Origin: JAJDXW01 sp965223775
GTDB lineage: Bacteria; Pseudomonadota; Gammaproteobacteria; HK1
Direction: 5' to 3'
Length of the DNA stretch: 64,000 nt
Assembly (NCBI GenBank): GCA_965223775.1
Contig: OZ245021.1
Location: 4,154,001-4,218,000 of the forward strand
The translations under genes and the position numbers were made by a program. The notes under the pieces are model-generated. The model did not search any database and was not told the origin of the DNA. It saw only the letters and a list, made by a program, of their open reading frames with translations. This document shows, in pieces, positions 35,518-44,554 of the stretch (position 1 is its first letter; every line of letters starts with the position of its first letter).

Positions 35518-36624
35518 TCACGCGTTGCCGACCCGGGCGGCAACCTCGTCCGCGATGGCGAGCGACGCGGTGAGGCCCGGCGACTCGATTCCGTAGAGGT
35601 TCACGAGGCCCGGGATCCCGTGCGCTTCCGCCCCCTGGATGACGAAGTCCGGCTGCGGCTCGCCCGGCCCGTGCAGCTTTGGCCGGATCCCGGAGTAGTC
35701 GGGTTGCAGGCTCGCGTCGCGGAGCTCGGGGTAGAACGTCCGCACCGCCGCGTAGAACCGCTCCGCGCGCGCCGGGTCCACCGAGTAGTCGATCTCGTCC
35801 ACCCACTCCAGGTCCGGGCCGAAGCGGCACCGGCCGGCGAGGTCCAGCCCCACGTGGACCCCGAGGACCGAAGGCCCGGGCACGGGGTAGACCAGGTGCG
35901 AGAAGGGCTGCGCCCCGGCCAGCGAGTAGTAGTTGCCCTTGGCCAGGTGCCGCGCGGGAATGGTGTCGGGAGGCACTCCGGCAATCGACCCGGCCACGTT
36001 CTGCGCAAAGAGGCCCGCGCAGTTGATGGCGGTCCGGCAGGCGAGCGCCATCGGCGCGTCTCCGCCGATCCGGAGCACGATGCGGTCCCCGTGGACTTCC
36101 CCGCCCTCGACGGGGCTGCGGAACGCGATCATCGCCCCCGCGTCCGCCGCGTCGCCTTCGAAGGCGTGCATGAGGCGGTGGCTGTCCACGATCCCCGTGG
36201 AGGGCGAAAAGAGCCCCGCGACCGCCCGCACCGCGGGCTCCAGGCGCTCGACCGCGTCGCGGGTCAGGCGGCGAAGATTGTCCACCCCGTTCGCCGCCGC
36301 CCTGGCCTGGAGCGCATGGAGCCGTGGCACCTCGCTCTCCTCGGCGGCCACGATCAGCTTGCCGACGTTCGCGTACGGAACCCCGTGCTCGTCGCAGTAG
36401 CGGTAGAGGGCGCGCCGGCCCTCGACGCACACCCGCGCCTTGCGCGATCCCGCAGGGTAGTAGATGCCGGCGTGGATGACCTCGCTGTTGCGCGAGCTCG
36501 TGTGGCTGCCGACGATCCCCTCCGCCTCAAGGACGATGACCTCGCGGCCGGCCATCGCGAGGCGGCGGGAGACCGCGAGCCCGACCACCCCGGCCCCGAT
36601 GACGACGCAATCGACCGATTCCAC
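35518..36624 (-). CDS. FAD-dependent oxidoreductase, L-2-hydroxyglutarate oxidase-like
   Basis: A 368-residue DAO-fold flavoprotein. The N-terminal dinucleotide motif is VIGAGVVGLAVSRRLA (8-23), followed by SSRNSEVIHAGIYYP, which is characteristic of LhgO-type proteins. C-terminal features are YSGIRPKLHGPG and GLVNLYGIESPGLTASLAI. LhgO oxidises L-2-hydroxyglutarate to 2-oxoglutarate at the membrane; related proteins act on other 2-hydroxyacids. It begins 34 bases upstream of ogt on the same strand, so both could share a transcript. Confidence 0.87.
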   Translation of the reverse strand: MESVDCVVIGAGVVGLAVSRRLAMAGREVIVLEAEGIVGSHTSSRNSEVIHAGIYYPAGSRKARVCVEGRRALYRYCDEHGVPYANVGKLIVAAEESEVPRLHALQARAAANGVDNLRRLTRDAVERLEPAVRAVAGLFSPSTGIVDSHRLMHAFEGDAADAGAMIAFRSPVEGGEVHGDRIVLRIGGDAPMALACRTAINCAGLFAQNVAGSIAGVPPDTIPARHLAKGNYYSLAGAQPFSHLVYPVPGPSVLGVHVGLDLAGRCRFGPDLEWVDEIDYSVDPARAERFYAAVRTFYPELRDASLQPDYSGIRPKLHGPGEPQPDFVIQGAEAHGIPGLVNLYGIESPGLTASLAIADEVAARVGNA

Positions 36625-36729
36625 TGCGAAAGATCTCCTGAGAGCGCGAACCGGGGGGCGCTGCCCGCCGGCTCCACCGCGGGCTCGCCCGACTCGTCCC
36701 CGCCCCGGTCGCTCCGCCTCCGTCGCGCT

Positions 36730-37566
36730 TCAGCCGACCGCGAGCGATGCGTTGCGCACGTCCGTGACCAGCATGTGCGCCGGGGTATGGGTGATCGCGA
36801 TCGGCGGGCGGGCGGAGCGCACCGCCACCTGGGGGGTCACCCCGCAGGCCCAGAAGACCGGCACCTCGCCGGGCGCGAAGATCGGATCGTCGCCCTGCCA
36901 CGCGCGCCCGACGTCCTCGACCCCGATGCGCTCGGGCATGCCGAAGTGGATGGGCGCACCGTGGACCCGGGGATAGCGGCTCGTGATCTGGACCACCTTG
37001 ATTGCGTCCGCCGGGGTGAAGGGGCGCATCGACACCACCATCCGGCTGTGGAAACGGCCGGACGGCGCGCACTCGATGTCGGTGAGATACATCGGGCACA
37101 CGCTGCCGTCCTCCCAGTGCCGGAGCCGGAGCCCGGCGTCGACCAGGGGCTCCTCGAACGAGAACGAGCAGCCGAGCGCGAAGGCGACGAAGTCGTCCTG
37201 CCAGAGGTCCCCGATGCTCCGCACGTCGCCGTCGAGCTCGCCGTCGCGAAAGACCCGGTAGCTCGGGAGGTCGGTCCGCAGGTCGAGGTCCTCGCCGAGC
37301 TCCGGCAGGCGGGGGTCGCCCGGCTCGGACATCGCGAGCAGCGGGCACGGCTTGGGATTTCGCTGGCAGAACCGGGCGAACTCGGCCGCGTAGTCTCCCG
37401 GCAGGATGGCGAGGTTGGCCTGGACGAACCCCTTGGCGAGGGCCCCCGTGTGACCGCGGTACTCTCCGGTGCGGATCCGGCGCCGGACCTCGACGGGGTC
37501 CGCGGTGTTCCATTCAAGGCCGAGACCATGGGTGGACTCGACGGCGGCGGCTGCGATCGCGCTCAT
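36730..37566 (-). CDS. DUF1445 (D-glutamate cyclase/hydro-lyase-like) protein
   Basis: A 278-residue protein of the YcsI/DUF1445 family: GALAKGFVQANLAILP, CQRNPKPCPLL, FALGCSFSFEEPL and THTPAHMLVTDVRN are all recognisable. Members are annotated as putative hydro-lyases, and a mammalian relative is D-glutamate cyclase, but bacterial substrates are mostly unproven. GAGGAG lies six bases before the ATG. It is upstream of the LhgO-like gene on the same strand, suggesting a shared role in 2-hydroxyacid or 2-oxoglutarate metabolism (inference). Confidence 0.87.
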   Translation of the reverse strand: MSAIAAAAVESTHGLGLEWNTADPVEVRRRIRTGEYRGHTGALAKGFVQANLAILPGDYAAEFARFCQRNPKPCPLLAMSEPGDPRLPELGEDLDLRTDLPSYRVFRDGELDGDVRSIGDLWQDDFVAFALGCSFSFEEPLVDAGLRLRHWEDGSVCPMYLTDIECAPSGRFHSRMVVSMRPFTPADAIKVVQITSRYPRVHGAPIHFGMPERIGVEDVGRAWQGDDPIFAPGEVPVFWACGVTPQVAVRSARPPIAITHTPAHMLVTDVRNASLAVG

Positions 37567-37749
37567 GACTGCTCCTCGCCCGGTGCTCCGGGCACCCTGG
37601 ATTCCGAGGCGGAAAGTCTATCGCGCGCGGGCCGCCGCCGCACCGCGACGCCTCGGCTCCCGGCCGGACCCCGGCCAGGTCCCGGCCCGGACGCCGTCAC
37701 GTTCGCGGCCGGGCCGGCGCCAGGTCCAGCCGCGGAGTCGGCGCCAGGT

Positions 37750-38451
37750 TCAGTGGATGTCCGCGGAGTCCGTCATCGCCCGCCGGAGCCGCTCGATGTC
37801 GAAGCCGTCGCCGCGGGCGCATTCGAGGATCACCGCCTCGCGACGGGTGAGGAGATCCACCGCGCCCGGGAGCTCCTTCACCGCTTCGGGCGGGATGACG
37901 ACCGCCCCGTGCCGGTCCGCGTGCACGACGTCGTCGTGCCGGACGGCCATGCCGCATACGTTGACCGGGCGGCCGAAGTCCACCACGTGGACGTGGGCGT
38001 GGCTCGGACCGACCACCCCCGCGAGAAGCTGGAAGCCCGACGCGCAATCGTCGAGGTCGCGCATGGACCCGTTGGTGACCGCGCCGAGCGACCCGAGCCC
38101 CTTGTGCACGGCGGTGTTCACCTCGCCCCAGAAGGCGCCGAACCCGGGCTCGGGATCGAGGTCCTGGATGACGGTCACGGTGGGACCGTCTGCGCTCGCA
38201 ACGTATTCGTAGTAGCCGATGCGGGACTGCCGCAGCTCCTCGGCGGTCCTCCCCGGGGTGTCCATCGCCCGGATGGTCGCGGTGCGGGCCCGGCCCACGA
38301 CGGGCTTGAGAGCGGGATCGAGGCAGACCATGGGGCGGACCGTGAAGCCGGTGGCGCGCCGGTGCGGCGCCACCACCTCGAGGGCGTTGCAGATGGTCGG
38401 GGTATCCCAGTTCGTCAGGAGCTGGAGTTCGGCGGCAGTGAAGTCGGTCAT
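37750..38451 (-). CDS. RraA-like aldolase/decarboxylase family protein
   Basis: A 233-residue protein of the RraA/HMG-aldolase family. Visible features are the opening TPTICNALE, VGRARTATIRA, and GAVTNGSMRDLDDC, the metal- and phosphate-site region, then HADRHGAVVIPPE. Family members include regulators of RNase E and 4-hydroxy-4-methyl-2-oxoglutarate or oxaloacetate lyases; the catabolic setting favours the enzyme role. ATG 38451 starts the conserved part; the frame runs far upstream as an out-of-frame antisense of the SDR gene. GAGGATC precedes it. Confidence 0.85.
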   Translation of the reverse strand: MTDFTAAELQLLTNWDTPTICNALEVVAPHRRATGFTVRPMVCLDPALKPVVGRARTATIRAMDTPGRTAEELRQSRIGYYEYVASADGPTVTVIQDLDPEPGFGAFWGEVNTAVHKGLGSLGAVTNGSMRDLDDCASGFQLLAGVVGPSHAHVHVVDFGRPVNVCGMAVRHDDVVHADRHGAVVIPPEAVKELPGAVDLLTRREAVILECARGDGFDIERLRRAMTDSADIH

Positions 38452-38814
38452 CGGGGATCCTCGCGCAGGTCTTCCGTATCCGGAGAACGTGAGCCGCGTA
38501 TTGTGCACCCCCCCGGCCGCGGCGTGTTCCCGCACCGCACCACCCGCGCCGGACGACCCGCGCCGGACGACCCACCGCCCCCGCGAAGACGGACGGAATG
38601 GAACCCGCGCGAGGCGATATGATCGGGGCGGCGGCAGCGGCGGCGGCGCGAGCGCGCGCGAATCTCGGGAGTGCGCGTGCGCGCCGCCCGCGAGGCGGAC
38701 GGAAGGAGAGGTCCGGCCGGTGGAGGCCGGGGGGCGCGCGGCGGCGCGGGAGAGCCGCCCGCCCGTCACCCGGCTCCGGACCGGCCGGAGCCCGACTCGA
38801 CAGAGGGACAGGCC
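38452..38814. other. Gene-free divergent intergenic region
   Basis: A 363-base stretch between the divergent RraA-like and SDR genes. It is extremely GC-rich, with runs of GCGGCGGCGG. It should hold two promoters, but I cannot pick out convincing -35/-10 pairs or an operator. Confidence 0.6.
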
Positions 38815-39615
38815 ATGGGGCAGAGGTTGGCGGACAAGGTGGCGGCGGTCGTCGGCGGCGGCCAGCAGCCGGGCGAGACCATCGGCAACGGGCGGGCGGC
38901 CGCGATCCTCTTCGCGCGCGAGGGGGCGGAGGTCCTCGTCGTGGACCGCGACCGGGAGGCGGCCGCGGACACGGTGCGCGCCATCGAGGCCGAGGGCGGC
39001 CGGGCGGCGGCGTTCGAAGCCGACGTGACCCGGGAAGCCGACTGCGAAGCGGCAGTCGCCGCCTGCGTGGAGCGCTACGGGCGGATCGACGTCCTCCACA
39101 ACAACGTCGGCCGGTCGCAGGGGGACCGGGAGACCTCGGACCTCGGAGCCGAGGTCTGGGACGAGCTCCACGAGCTCAACGTCAAGTCCTACTTCATGTG
39201 CGCGAAGCACGCCCTCGCGCCGATGCGCGCCCGGCGAAGCGGGTGCATCATCAACATCTCGTCGGTCGCATCCACCATCGTCTCGCCGACCGTTGCCTAC
39301 AAGACCTCCAAGGCGGCGGTGAACGCCCTCACCCACTCGCTCGCCATCGAGAACGCCCGGTACGGGATCCGGGTGAACGCCATCCTGCCCGGGCTCATGG
39401 ACACCCCGATGGCGATCGAACGGCGCGCGCGCGAATGGAACATGACCCGGCAGGAGGTCCGCGAGCAGCGCGACGAGCGGGTTCCGCTCGGGCGAAAGAT
39501 GGGGACCGGATGGGACGTCGGCCACGCCGCCGTCTTCCTCGCCTCCGACGAAGCCCGCTTCATCACCGGGGTCCTGCTTCCGGTGGACGGCGGGCAGAGC
39601 ATCAACACCCCCTGA
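38815..39615 (+). CDS. SDR family oxidoreductase
   Basis: A 266-residue short-chain dehydrogenase. The catalytic YKTSK is intact, preceded by INISSVAS, with NNVGRS as the NAG-type motif and a C-terminal PVDGGQSINTP. The glycine-rich loop reads VVGGGQQPGETIGNGRA, longer and unlike the usual TGXXXGIG; it keeps the pattern of a subfamily with an insertion here. It is probably NAD(P)H-dependent; substrate unknown. ATG 38815 is used because the upstream part of the frame is Arg/Ala-rich and unlike SDRs. It is followed by a GMC oxidoreductase gene in the same direction. Confidence 0.88.
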   Translation: MGQRLADKVAAVVGGGQQPGETIGNGRAAAILFAREGAEVLVVDRDREAAADTVRAIEAEGGRAAAFEADVTREADCEAAVAACVERYGRIDVLHNNVGRSQGDRETSDLGAEVWDELHELNVKSYFMCAKHALAPMRARRSGCIINISSVASTIVSPTVAYKTSKAAVNALTHSLAIENARYGIRVNAILPGLMDTPMAIERRAREWNMTRQEVREQRDERVPLGRKMGTGWDVGHAAVFLASDEARFITGVLLPVDGGQSINTP

Positions 39616-39846
39616 CCGGCTGCACGTGCCGGCCGGGCCCCACTTCACGACTCGCCGCCCCGAACGCACGCCAGGCTAGAATCCTTGAACGGCCCGGAAG
39701 TTCACAGGTGAGTCAAGTTTGCGAAGCGGTTTCCTGGACGAGAGGTACGAGGCTGCTACCGGTACGGCCCGACGGGGCTTCGAATGAAGACGGGTGAATT
39801 CAGACATGTCTCGTCGGTCTGAGGCGCAGCCTCGTCAGGACTCGCC

Positions 39847-41508
39847 ATGAATCGTGAACCCTTCGACTACGTGATCGTCGGCGCCGGCTCCGCCGGCTGC
39901 GTCCTCGCGAACCGTCTGAGCGAGGATCCGTCCGTCCGGGTCCTGCTCCTCGAGGCCGGGCCGCCGGATCACCGGTGGGACTTCCGCATCCACATGCCGG
40001 GCGCCCTCGCCCGCCCCCTCATGGGCGGGACGTACAACTGGGCCTACCACAGCGAGCCCGAGCCGGGTGTCGACGGCCGCCGCATCTACTGCCCCCGGGG
40101 GCGGGTGCTCGGAGGGTCGTCGTCGATCAACGGCATGGTGTACATCCGGGGCCACGCCCGCGACTACGACGGCTGGGCCGCGCAGGGCCTGCCGGGCTGG
40201 AGCTACGCCGACGTCCTCCCCTACTTCCGGCGGTGCGAGGACCGCGGGCGCGGCACCGACCCGTGGCGCGGCGCGGGCGGGCCGCTCCACGTATCGACCG
40301 GCGCCTCCGAGAACCCGCTCTTCGACGCGTTCATCAAGGCGGGGCGCCAGGCCGGCTACCCCGTCACCGAAGACATGAACGGGTACCGGCAGGAAGGCCT
40401 CGGCCGCATGGACATGACGACCTGGCGGGGGCGGCGCTGGAGCGCGGCGCGCGCCTGGCTGGACCCCGCCCGCCGCCGGGCGAACCTCGAGGTCGCGGCG
40501 CACGCCCTCGCGACCCGGGTGCGGTTCGAAGGGCGGCGGGCGTCCGGGGTGGACTATCTGGAGCGCGGGCGAGCCCGCACCGCGGACGCCGCGCGCGAGG
40601 TGATCCTCTGCGGCGGCGCGATCAACTCCCCCCAGCTCCTGCTGCTATCGGGGGTAGGCCCGGCCGACGAGCTGCGCCGCCTCGGGATCGAGGTGGTCGC
40701 CGACCTGCCCGGGGTCGGCGAGAACCTCCAGGACCACCTCGAGATCTACGTCCAGCACGCCTGCACCCTGCCGATCACCCTGTACAGCGCGCTGCGCCCG
40801 CTCGGGATGCTCAAGGCGGGGCTCTCGTGGTACCTCTTCCGCGGGGGCGCCGGCGCCTCGAACCAGTTCGAGGCGGGCGGCTTCATCCGAAGCCGCGCCG
40901 GGGTCGAGCACCCGGATCTCCAGTACCACTTCATCCCCATCGCGATGCGCTACGACGGGTCGGGGCTGCGCGGCCAGCACGGGTATCAGGCCCACGTAGG
41001 ACCCATGCGGCCGGAGAGCCGCGGCCGGGTCCGGCTGCGGTCCGCGGACCCGCGCGCGGCCCCGAGCATCTTCTTCAACTACCTCTCCACCGAGCGCGAC
41101 CGGCGCGAGCTTCGCGACTCGGTGCATCTCACCCGGGAGCTCTTCGCGCAGAAGGCATTCGATCCCTGGCGCGGCAAGGAGCTCGCCCCGGGAGCGGACG
41201 TACGCTCGGACGGCGAGATCGACGCCTTCGTGCGGGAGAACGTCGAGTCCGCCTTCCATCCCTGCGGCACCTGCCGGATGGGAACGGACGACCGGGCGGT
41301 GACGGACGGCGAGACGCGGGTGCACGCGATGGAGGGCCTCCGGGTGGTGGACGCCTCCATCATGCCCGCCATCGTCTCGGGGAACCTCAACGCCCCCACC
41401 CTGATGCTGGCGGAGAAGGCGGCGGACCTCATCCTCGGCCGCCCTCCCCCGCCCCCGTCCAACGCCGCCGTCTACATCGCCCCGAACTGGCGGACCGCGC
41501 AGCGCTGA
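39847..41508 (+). CDS. GMC family oxidoreductase (choline dehydrogenase-like)
   Basis: A 553-residue FAD enzyme. The dinucleotide motif is YVIVGAGSAGCVLANRL (5-21). GMC signature 1 is seen at GRVLGGSSSINGMVYIRGH, and signature 2 at GAINSPQLLLLSGVGP. The C-terminal ends with SAFHPCGTCRMG, giving the catalytic His of the pair, then NAPTLMLAEKAADLI. It resembles BetA and alcohol dehydrogenases of the same family, oxidising an alcohol to an aldehyde at the membrane. The substrate could be choline or another alcohol. The ATG has no obvious strong ribosome binding site. Confidence 0.9.
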   Translation: MNREPFDYVIVGAGSAGCVLANRLSEDPSVRVLLLEAGPPDHRWDFRIHMPGALARPLMGGTYNWAYHSEPEPGVDGRRIYCPRGRVLGGSSSINGMVYIRGHARDYDGWAAQGLPGWSYADVLPYFRRCEDRGRGTDPWRGAGGPLHVSTGASENPLFDAFIKAGRQAGYPVTEDMNGYRQEGLGRMDMTTWRGRRWSAARAWLDPARRRANLEVAAHALATRVRFEGRRASGVDYLERGRARTADAAREVILCGGAINSPQLLLLSGVGPADELRRLGIEVVADLPGVGENLQDHLEIYVQHACTLPITLYSALRPLGMLKAGLSWYLFRGGAGASNQFEAGGFIRSRAGVEHPDLQYHFIPIAMRYDGSGLRGQHGYQAHVGPMRPESRGRVRLRSADPRAAPSIFFNYLSTERDRRELRDSVHLTRELFAQKAFDPWRGKELAPGADVRSDGEIDAFVRENVESAFHPCGTCRMGTDDRAVTDGETRVHAMEGLRVVDASIMPAIVSGNLNAPTLMLAEKAADLILGRPPPPPSNAAVYIAPNWRTAQR

Positions 41509-41630
41509 GCGCGCCCCCGGGGCGAACGGCTCGGCGCCGGTGAAAGCATGTCCGTCCGCTGGCGCCAATGGGTGACCGGACGGGAAGCGCCTTGCCCCGG
41601 CGACGCGTCCGAACGGTACGTCCCCGAGAC

Positions 41631-41649
41631 TGCATTTCATTGAAATGCA
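41631..41649. repeat. 9-bp arm inverted repeat
   Basis: TGCATTTCA and TGAAATGCA flank a single T, giving a near-perfect 19-bp palindrome at the left edge of the larger element. It may be an operator or part of the element's terminus. Confidence 0.6.
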
Positions 41650-41905
41650 ATCCTGATTACGCATGAAGCTCAGGTTGGGGCGGCCGCTTTCCCGGGAGCG
41701 CGGGCTTGCAGCCCGCATGGACCAGGAGGGAGCAAGGTGGAAGGAAAGGAAGAATAGAGGTCTCCCGGGAGCGCGGGCTTCCAGCCCGCGGGCGGTCCAT
41801 GCGGGCTGGAAGCCCACACTCCCAGGAGGCCCACGGTCCCTCGAAGGCGGCGGTCCCGGGATTCCCGCGCTCCCTGGCTGAGCTTCGTGCGTAATCGGGA
41901 ATGCA
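41646..41905. repeat. 260-bp palindromic element with 34-bp terminal inverted repeats and REP hairpins
   Basis: The ends 41646-41679 and 41872-41905 are inverted repeats identical at 28 of 34 positions (shared core GATTACGCAYGAAGCTCAG). Both ends carry AATGCAAT. Inside are three REP-like units (41694-41720, 41767-41789 and, inverted, 41797-41823) of consensus GGGAGCGCGGGCTTSCAGC. No coding sequence is evident. Its right end lies 16 bases before the MFS transporter start, so it carries or disrupts that gene's promoter. It resembles a MITE or compound REP/BIME element and fills the 413-base gap. Confidence 0.8.
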
Positions 41906-41921
41906 ATACGGTTGGAGATCC

Positions 41922-43154
41922 ATGACGGAAAGATACGGAGCGAGCGGCGAGACCTCCTACGGATGGGTGGTGGTCTTCGCCTCCCTCGTCCTGCACAGCA
42001 TCAGCCTCGGCGCGCCGACGATGCTCTTCGTCGCCCTCAAGCCGATCGCGGCGGACCTCGGCACGTCGAGGGCGATCCCTTCGCTCGCCTATTCGCTGAT
42101 GATGATCGGGGCGGGCGTCGGCGGGGTCGCGATGGGCTGGTGGATGGACCGGCTCGGCATCCTGCAGCCGGTGCTCTTCGGCTCGGTGATGATCTGCCTC
42201 GGCGCGCTCCTCGCGAGCTACGCCGAAGGCCCGTTGAGCCTGTTCATCGCGTCCGGCCTCCTCATCGGCCTGTTCGGAAAGGCGGCGATGATCGCGCCGC
42301 TCGTCGCCAACGTGACCCGCTGGTTCGATCGGCGCCGGGGGCTCGCCATCGCGATCCTCACCTCCGGCCAGGGGCTTGCCGGGGCGATCTGGCCCGCCGT
42401 CGTGCAGCATTTCAACGGTCTCGTGGGATGGCGGGGGACGTTCCTGTACTTCAGCGTGTTCGCGGCGGTTGTGATGGTTCCGCTCGCCTTCCTGCTCCGG
42501 CCGCGTCCCCCGATCACGGCCGCCGGGGGTGCGGCCGGCATCCGGGTCGACGACGGGCGGGGGCTCGACCTGCCGCCCCGGGTCGTGCAGGCGTTCCTGT
42601 GGCTCGCCGGGGTCTGCTGCTGCGCGGCGATGGCGATCCCAATCGTGCACCTGGTCAGCCACGCGACCGACCAGGGCTACACCCTGGAGCAGGGCGCGCG
42701 GCTGCTGTCGATCCTCTTCATGGCCGGGTTCGTGAGCCGGATCGGCTTCGGCATGCTCGCGGACCGCATCGGCGCGGTGCGCACCCTGCTCATCGGGTCG
42801 GCCTGCATGGCGGTGATGCTTTTCGTCTTCGCGTTCACGACCAGCTACGCCGGCCTCCTCGTAGCGGCCCTGCTGTTCGGACTCGGATTCTCCGGCATCA
42901 TGCCGTGCTATCCCCTGCTCATCCGTGTGCTCTTTCCGGTCAGCGAGACAGGCTGGCGGATCGCCGCCCACTACCTGTTCTCCGCCGCCGGCATGGCCCT
43001 CGGTGGATGGCTCGGCGGGGTGATCTTCGATCTTTCCGGCGGCTACGCACCCGCGTTCCTCGCGGGGCTCGCGTTCAACGTGATCAACTTCGCCCTGATC
43101 GGCGTCATCTTCATCCGCCAGAGGCCCTCCCGGCTCGAGCCGGTCGCGGCGTGA
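41922..43154 (+). CDS. MFS transporter
   Basis: A 410-residue membrane protein with about twelve hydrophobic segments. The cytoplasmic loop motif GWWMDRLGILQPVL fits the major facilitator pattern, and FDRRRGLAIAIL after helix 4 fits the monocarboxylate/oxalate-formate antiporter branch. It is probably an importer of organic acids; substrate unknown. ATG 41922 is chosen over the in-frame ATG at 41901 because TTGGAG precedes it. The 260-bp palindromic element ends just upstream. Confidence 0.88.
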   Translation: MTERYGASGETSYGWVVVFASLVLHSISLGAPTMLFVALKPIAADLGTSRAIPSLAYSLMMIGAGVGGVAMGWWMDRLGILQPVLFGSVMICLGALLASYAEGPLSLFIASGLLIGLFGKAAMIAPLVANVTRWFDRRRGLAIAILTSGQGLAGAIWPAVVQHFNGLVGWRGTFLYFSVFAAVVMVPLAFLLRPRPPITAAGGAAGIRVDDGRGLDLPPRVVQAFLWLAGVCCCAAMAIPIVHLVSHATDQGYTLEQGARLLSILFMAGFVSRIGFGMLADRIGAVRTLLIGSACMAVMLFVFAFTTSYAGLLVAALLFGLGFSGIMPCYPLLIRVLFPVSETGWRIAAHYLFSAAGMALGGWLGGVIFDLSGGYAPAFLAGLAFNVINFALIGVIFIRQRPSRLEPVAA

Positions 43155-43400
43155 GCGGGGGGGAGCCCTTGCGCCCCGGCGCCATGAAGCGAGCCTCCCG
43201 CCGCGCGGCCTGCGCGGCGGGGCCGCGGGGGCGCGGGACCGCGCCTGTGCGGAGGGACCGCGGGGGCGCGGCCTGGATGCCTGCCGGCGAATTCGGCGGC
43301 AAGAACCGGAGTGCAGGGGAGCGCCCCGGGGAGCACATTGCGGTCATGACGGGCCGCTCCGGCGCGTCATGACCGGGCACTGCCGAAGGGGCGAGATATC

Positions 43401-44486
43401 ATGACTCATTCGAAGACAGCCGGGACCGCGATGCTGGGCCGACTCCCGAGCGACGAGGCGCGCTGGGCGGCGGTCGTGAACCGCGACCGCGGTACCGGCG
43501 GCGAGTTCGTCTACTCCGTGGCGACGACCGGGGTCTACTGCCGCCCGGGCTGCGCGGCCCGGCGGCCCCGGCGCGAGAACGTCCGCTTCCACGCGACTTG
43601 CGAAGAAGCCGAGAAGGCGGGCTTCCGGCCGTGCCGGCGCTGCCGCCCGAACGAGCCCTCGCTCGCCGAACGGCACGCGGAGGCGGTGGCGGCCGCCTGT
43701 CGCCTCATCGAGACGGCCGAGGAGATGCCGGCCCTCGATGCGCTCGCCGAATCGGCCCGAATGAGCCGGTTCCATTTTCACCGGGTCTTCAAGGCGGCCA
43801 CCGGATGCACCCCCCGGGCCTACGCCGCCGCGCACCGCGCGGAGCGGATGCGCGAGGCGCTGCAGCGAAGCGCAACGGTGACCGACGCCATCTACGACGC
43901 CGGATTCAACTCCAACGGCCGGTTCTACGAGGCGTCTCCCGAGATCCTGGGGATGACCCCCGGGAGCTTTCGGCACGGAGGCGCGGGGGAGACGATCCGG
44001 TTCGCGGCCGGCGACTGCTCGCTCGGATCGATCCTGGTGGCGGCGACCGCGAAAGGGGTCTGCGCAATCCTCCTCGGCGACGATCCGGGCGCGCTGGTGC
44101 ACGACCTGGAGGACCGTTTCCCGAAGGCGGAGCTTCTCGGAGGGGACCCCGAGTTCGAAGCCCTGGTGGCCCGGGTCGTCGGCTTCGTCGAGGCGCCCGC
44201 GCTCGGTCTCGAGCTACCCCTCGACATCCGCGGGACCACGTTCCAGCAGCGCGTGTGGCGGGCCCTCCGGGACATTCCGGCCGGGGAGACGGCGAGCTAC
44301 CGGGCGATCGCCGCGCGCCTCGGCTCGCCCGGCGCGGCGCGGGCGGTCGCGCGCGCGTGTGCGTCGAACCCCCTCGCGGTCGCGATTCCCTGCCACCGGG
44401 TGATTCGAAGCGACGGCGCGCTCTCCGGCTACCGGTGGGGAGTGGACCGGAAGCAGGCCCTGCTCGACCGCGAGGCCGCACCCTGA
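43401..44486 (+). CDS. ada: Bifunctional Ada: methylphosphotriester sensor/regulator and O6-methylguanine methyltransferase
   Basis: A 361-residue protein with the full E. coli Ada layout. The N-terminal zinc site is C47, C51, C78 and C81 (VYCRPGC, FRPCRRC); one of these accepts the methyl from DNA phosphotriesters. The AraC-type helix-turn-helix covers about 95-180 (MSRFHFHRVFKAATGCTPRA). The C-terminal MGMT domain ends in IPCHRVIRSDG with C331. Once methylated, Ada activates alkylation-repair genes. It directly precedes a 2OG-Fe(II) oxygenase gene, an arrangement common in proteobacterial adaptive-response operons. Confidence 0.92.
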   Translation: MTHSKTAGTAMLGRLPSDEARWAAVVNRDRGTGGEFVYSVATTGVYCRPGCAARRPRRENVRFHATCEEAEKAGFRPCRRCRPNEPSLAERHAEAVAAACRLIETAEEMPALDALAESARMSRFHFHRVFKAATGCTPRAYAAAHRAERMREALQRSATVTDAIYDAGFNSNGRFYEASPEILGMTPGSFRHGGAGETIRFAAGDCSLGSILVAATAKGVCAILLGDDPGALVHDLEDRFPKAELLGGDPEFEALVARVVGFVEAPALGLELPLDIRGTTFQQRVWRALRDIPAGETASYRAIAARLGSPGAARAVARACASNPLAVAIPCHRVIRSDGALSGYRWGVDRKQALLDREAAP

Positions 44487-44554
44487 CCGCCGCCGCGACC
44501 CCGGCCCGAACCTCGCCGGCCCCGGGCCCCGGCCTCGCGGCGCGGCTCGCATCG

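Noticed and set aside
39616..39846. Possible regulatory RNA before the GMC gene
   Set aside because: I saw no stable conserved structure or known riboswitch motif; the region is simply the gap between SDR and GMC genes.
43155..43400. REP-like hairpins after the MFS gene
   Set aside because: GC-rich repeats GGGGGCGCGG occur but do not match the REP consensus seen elsewhere.
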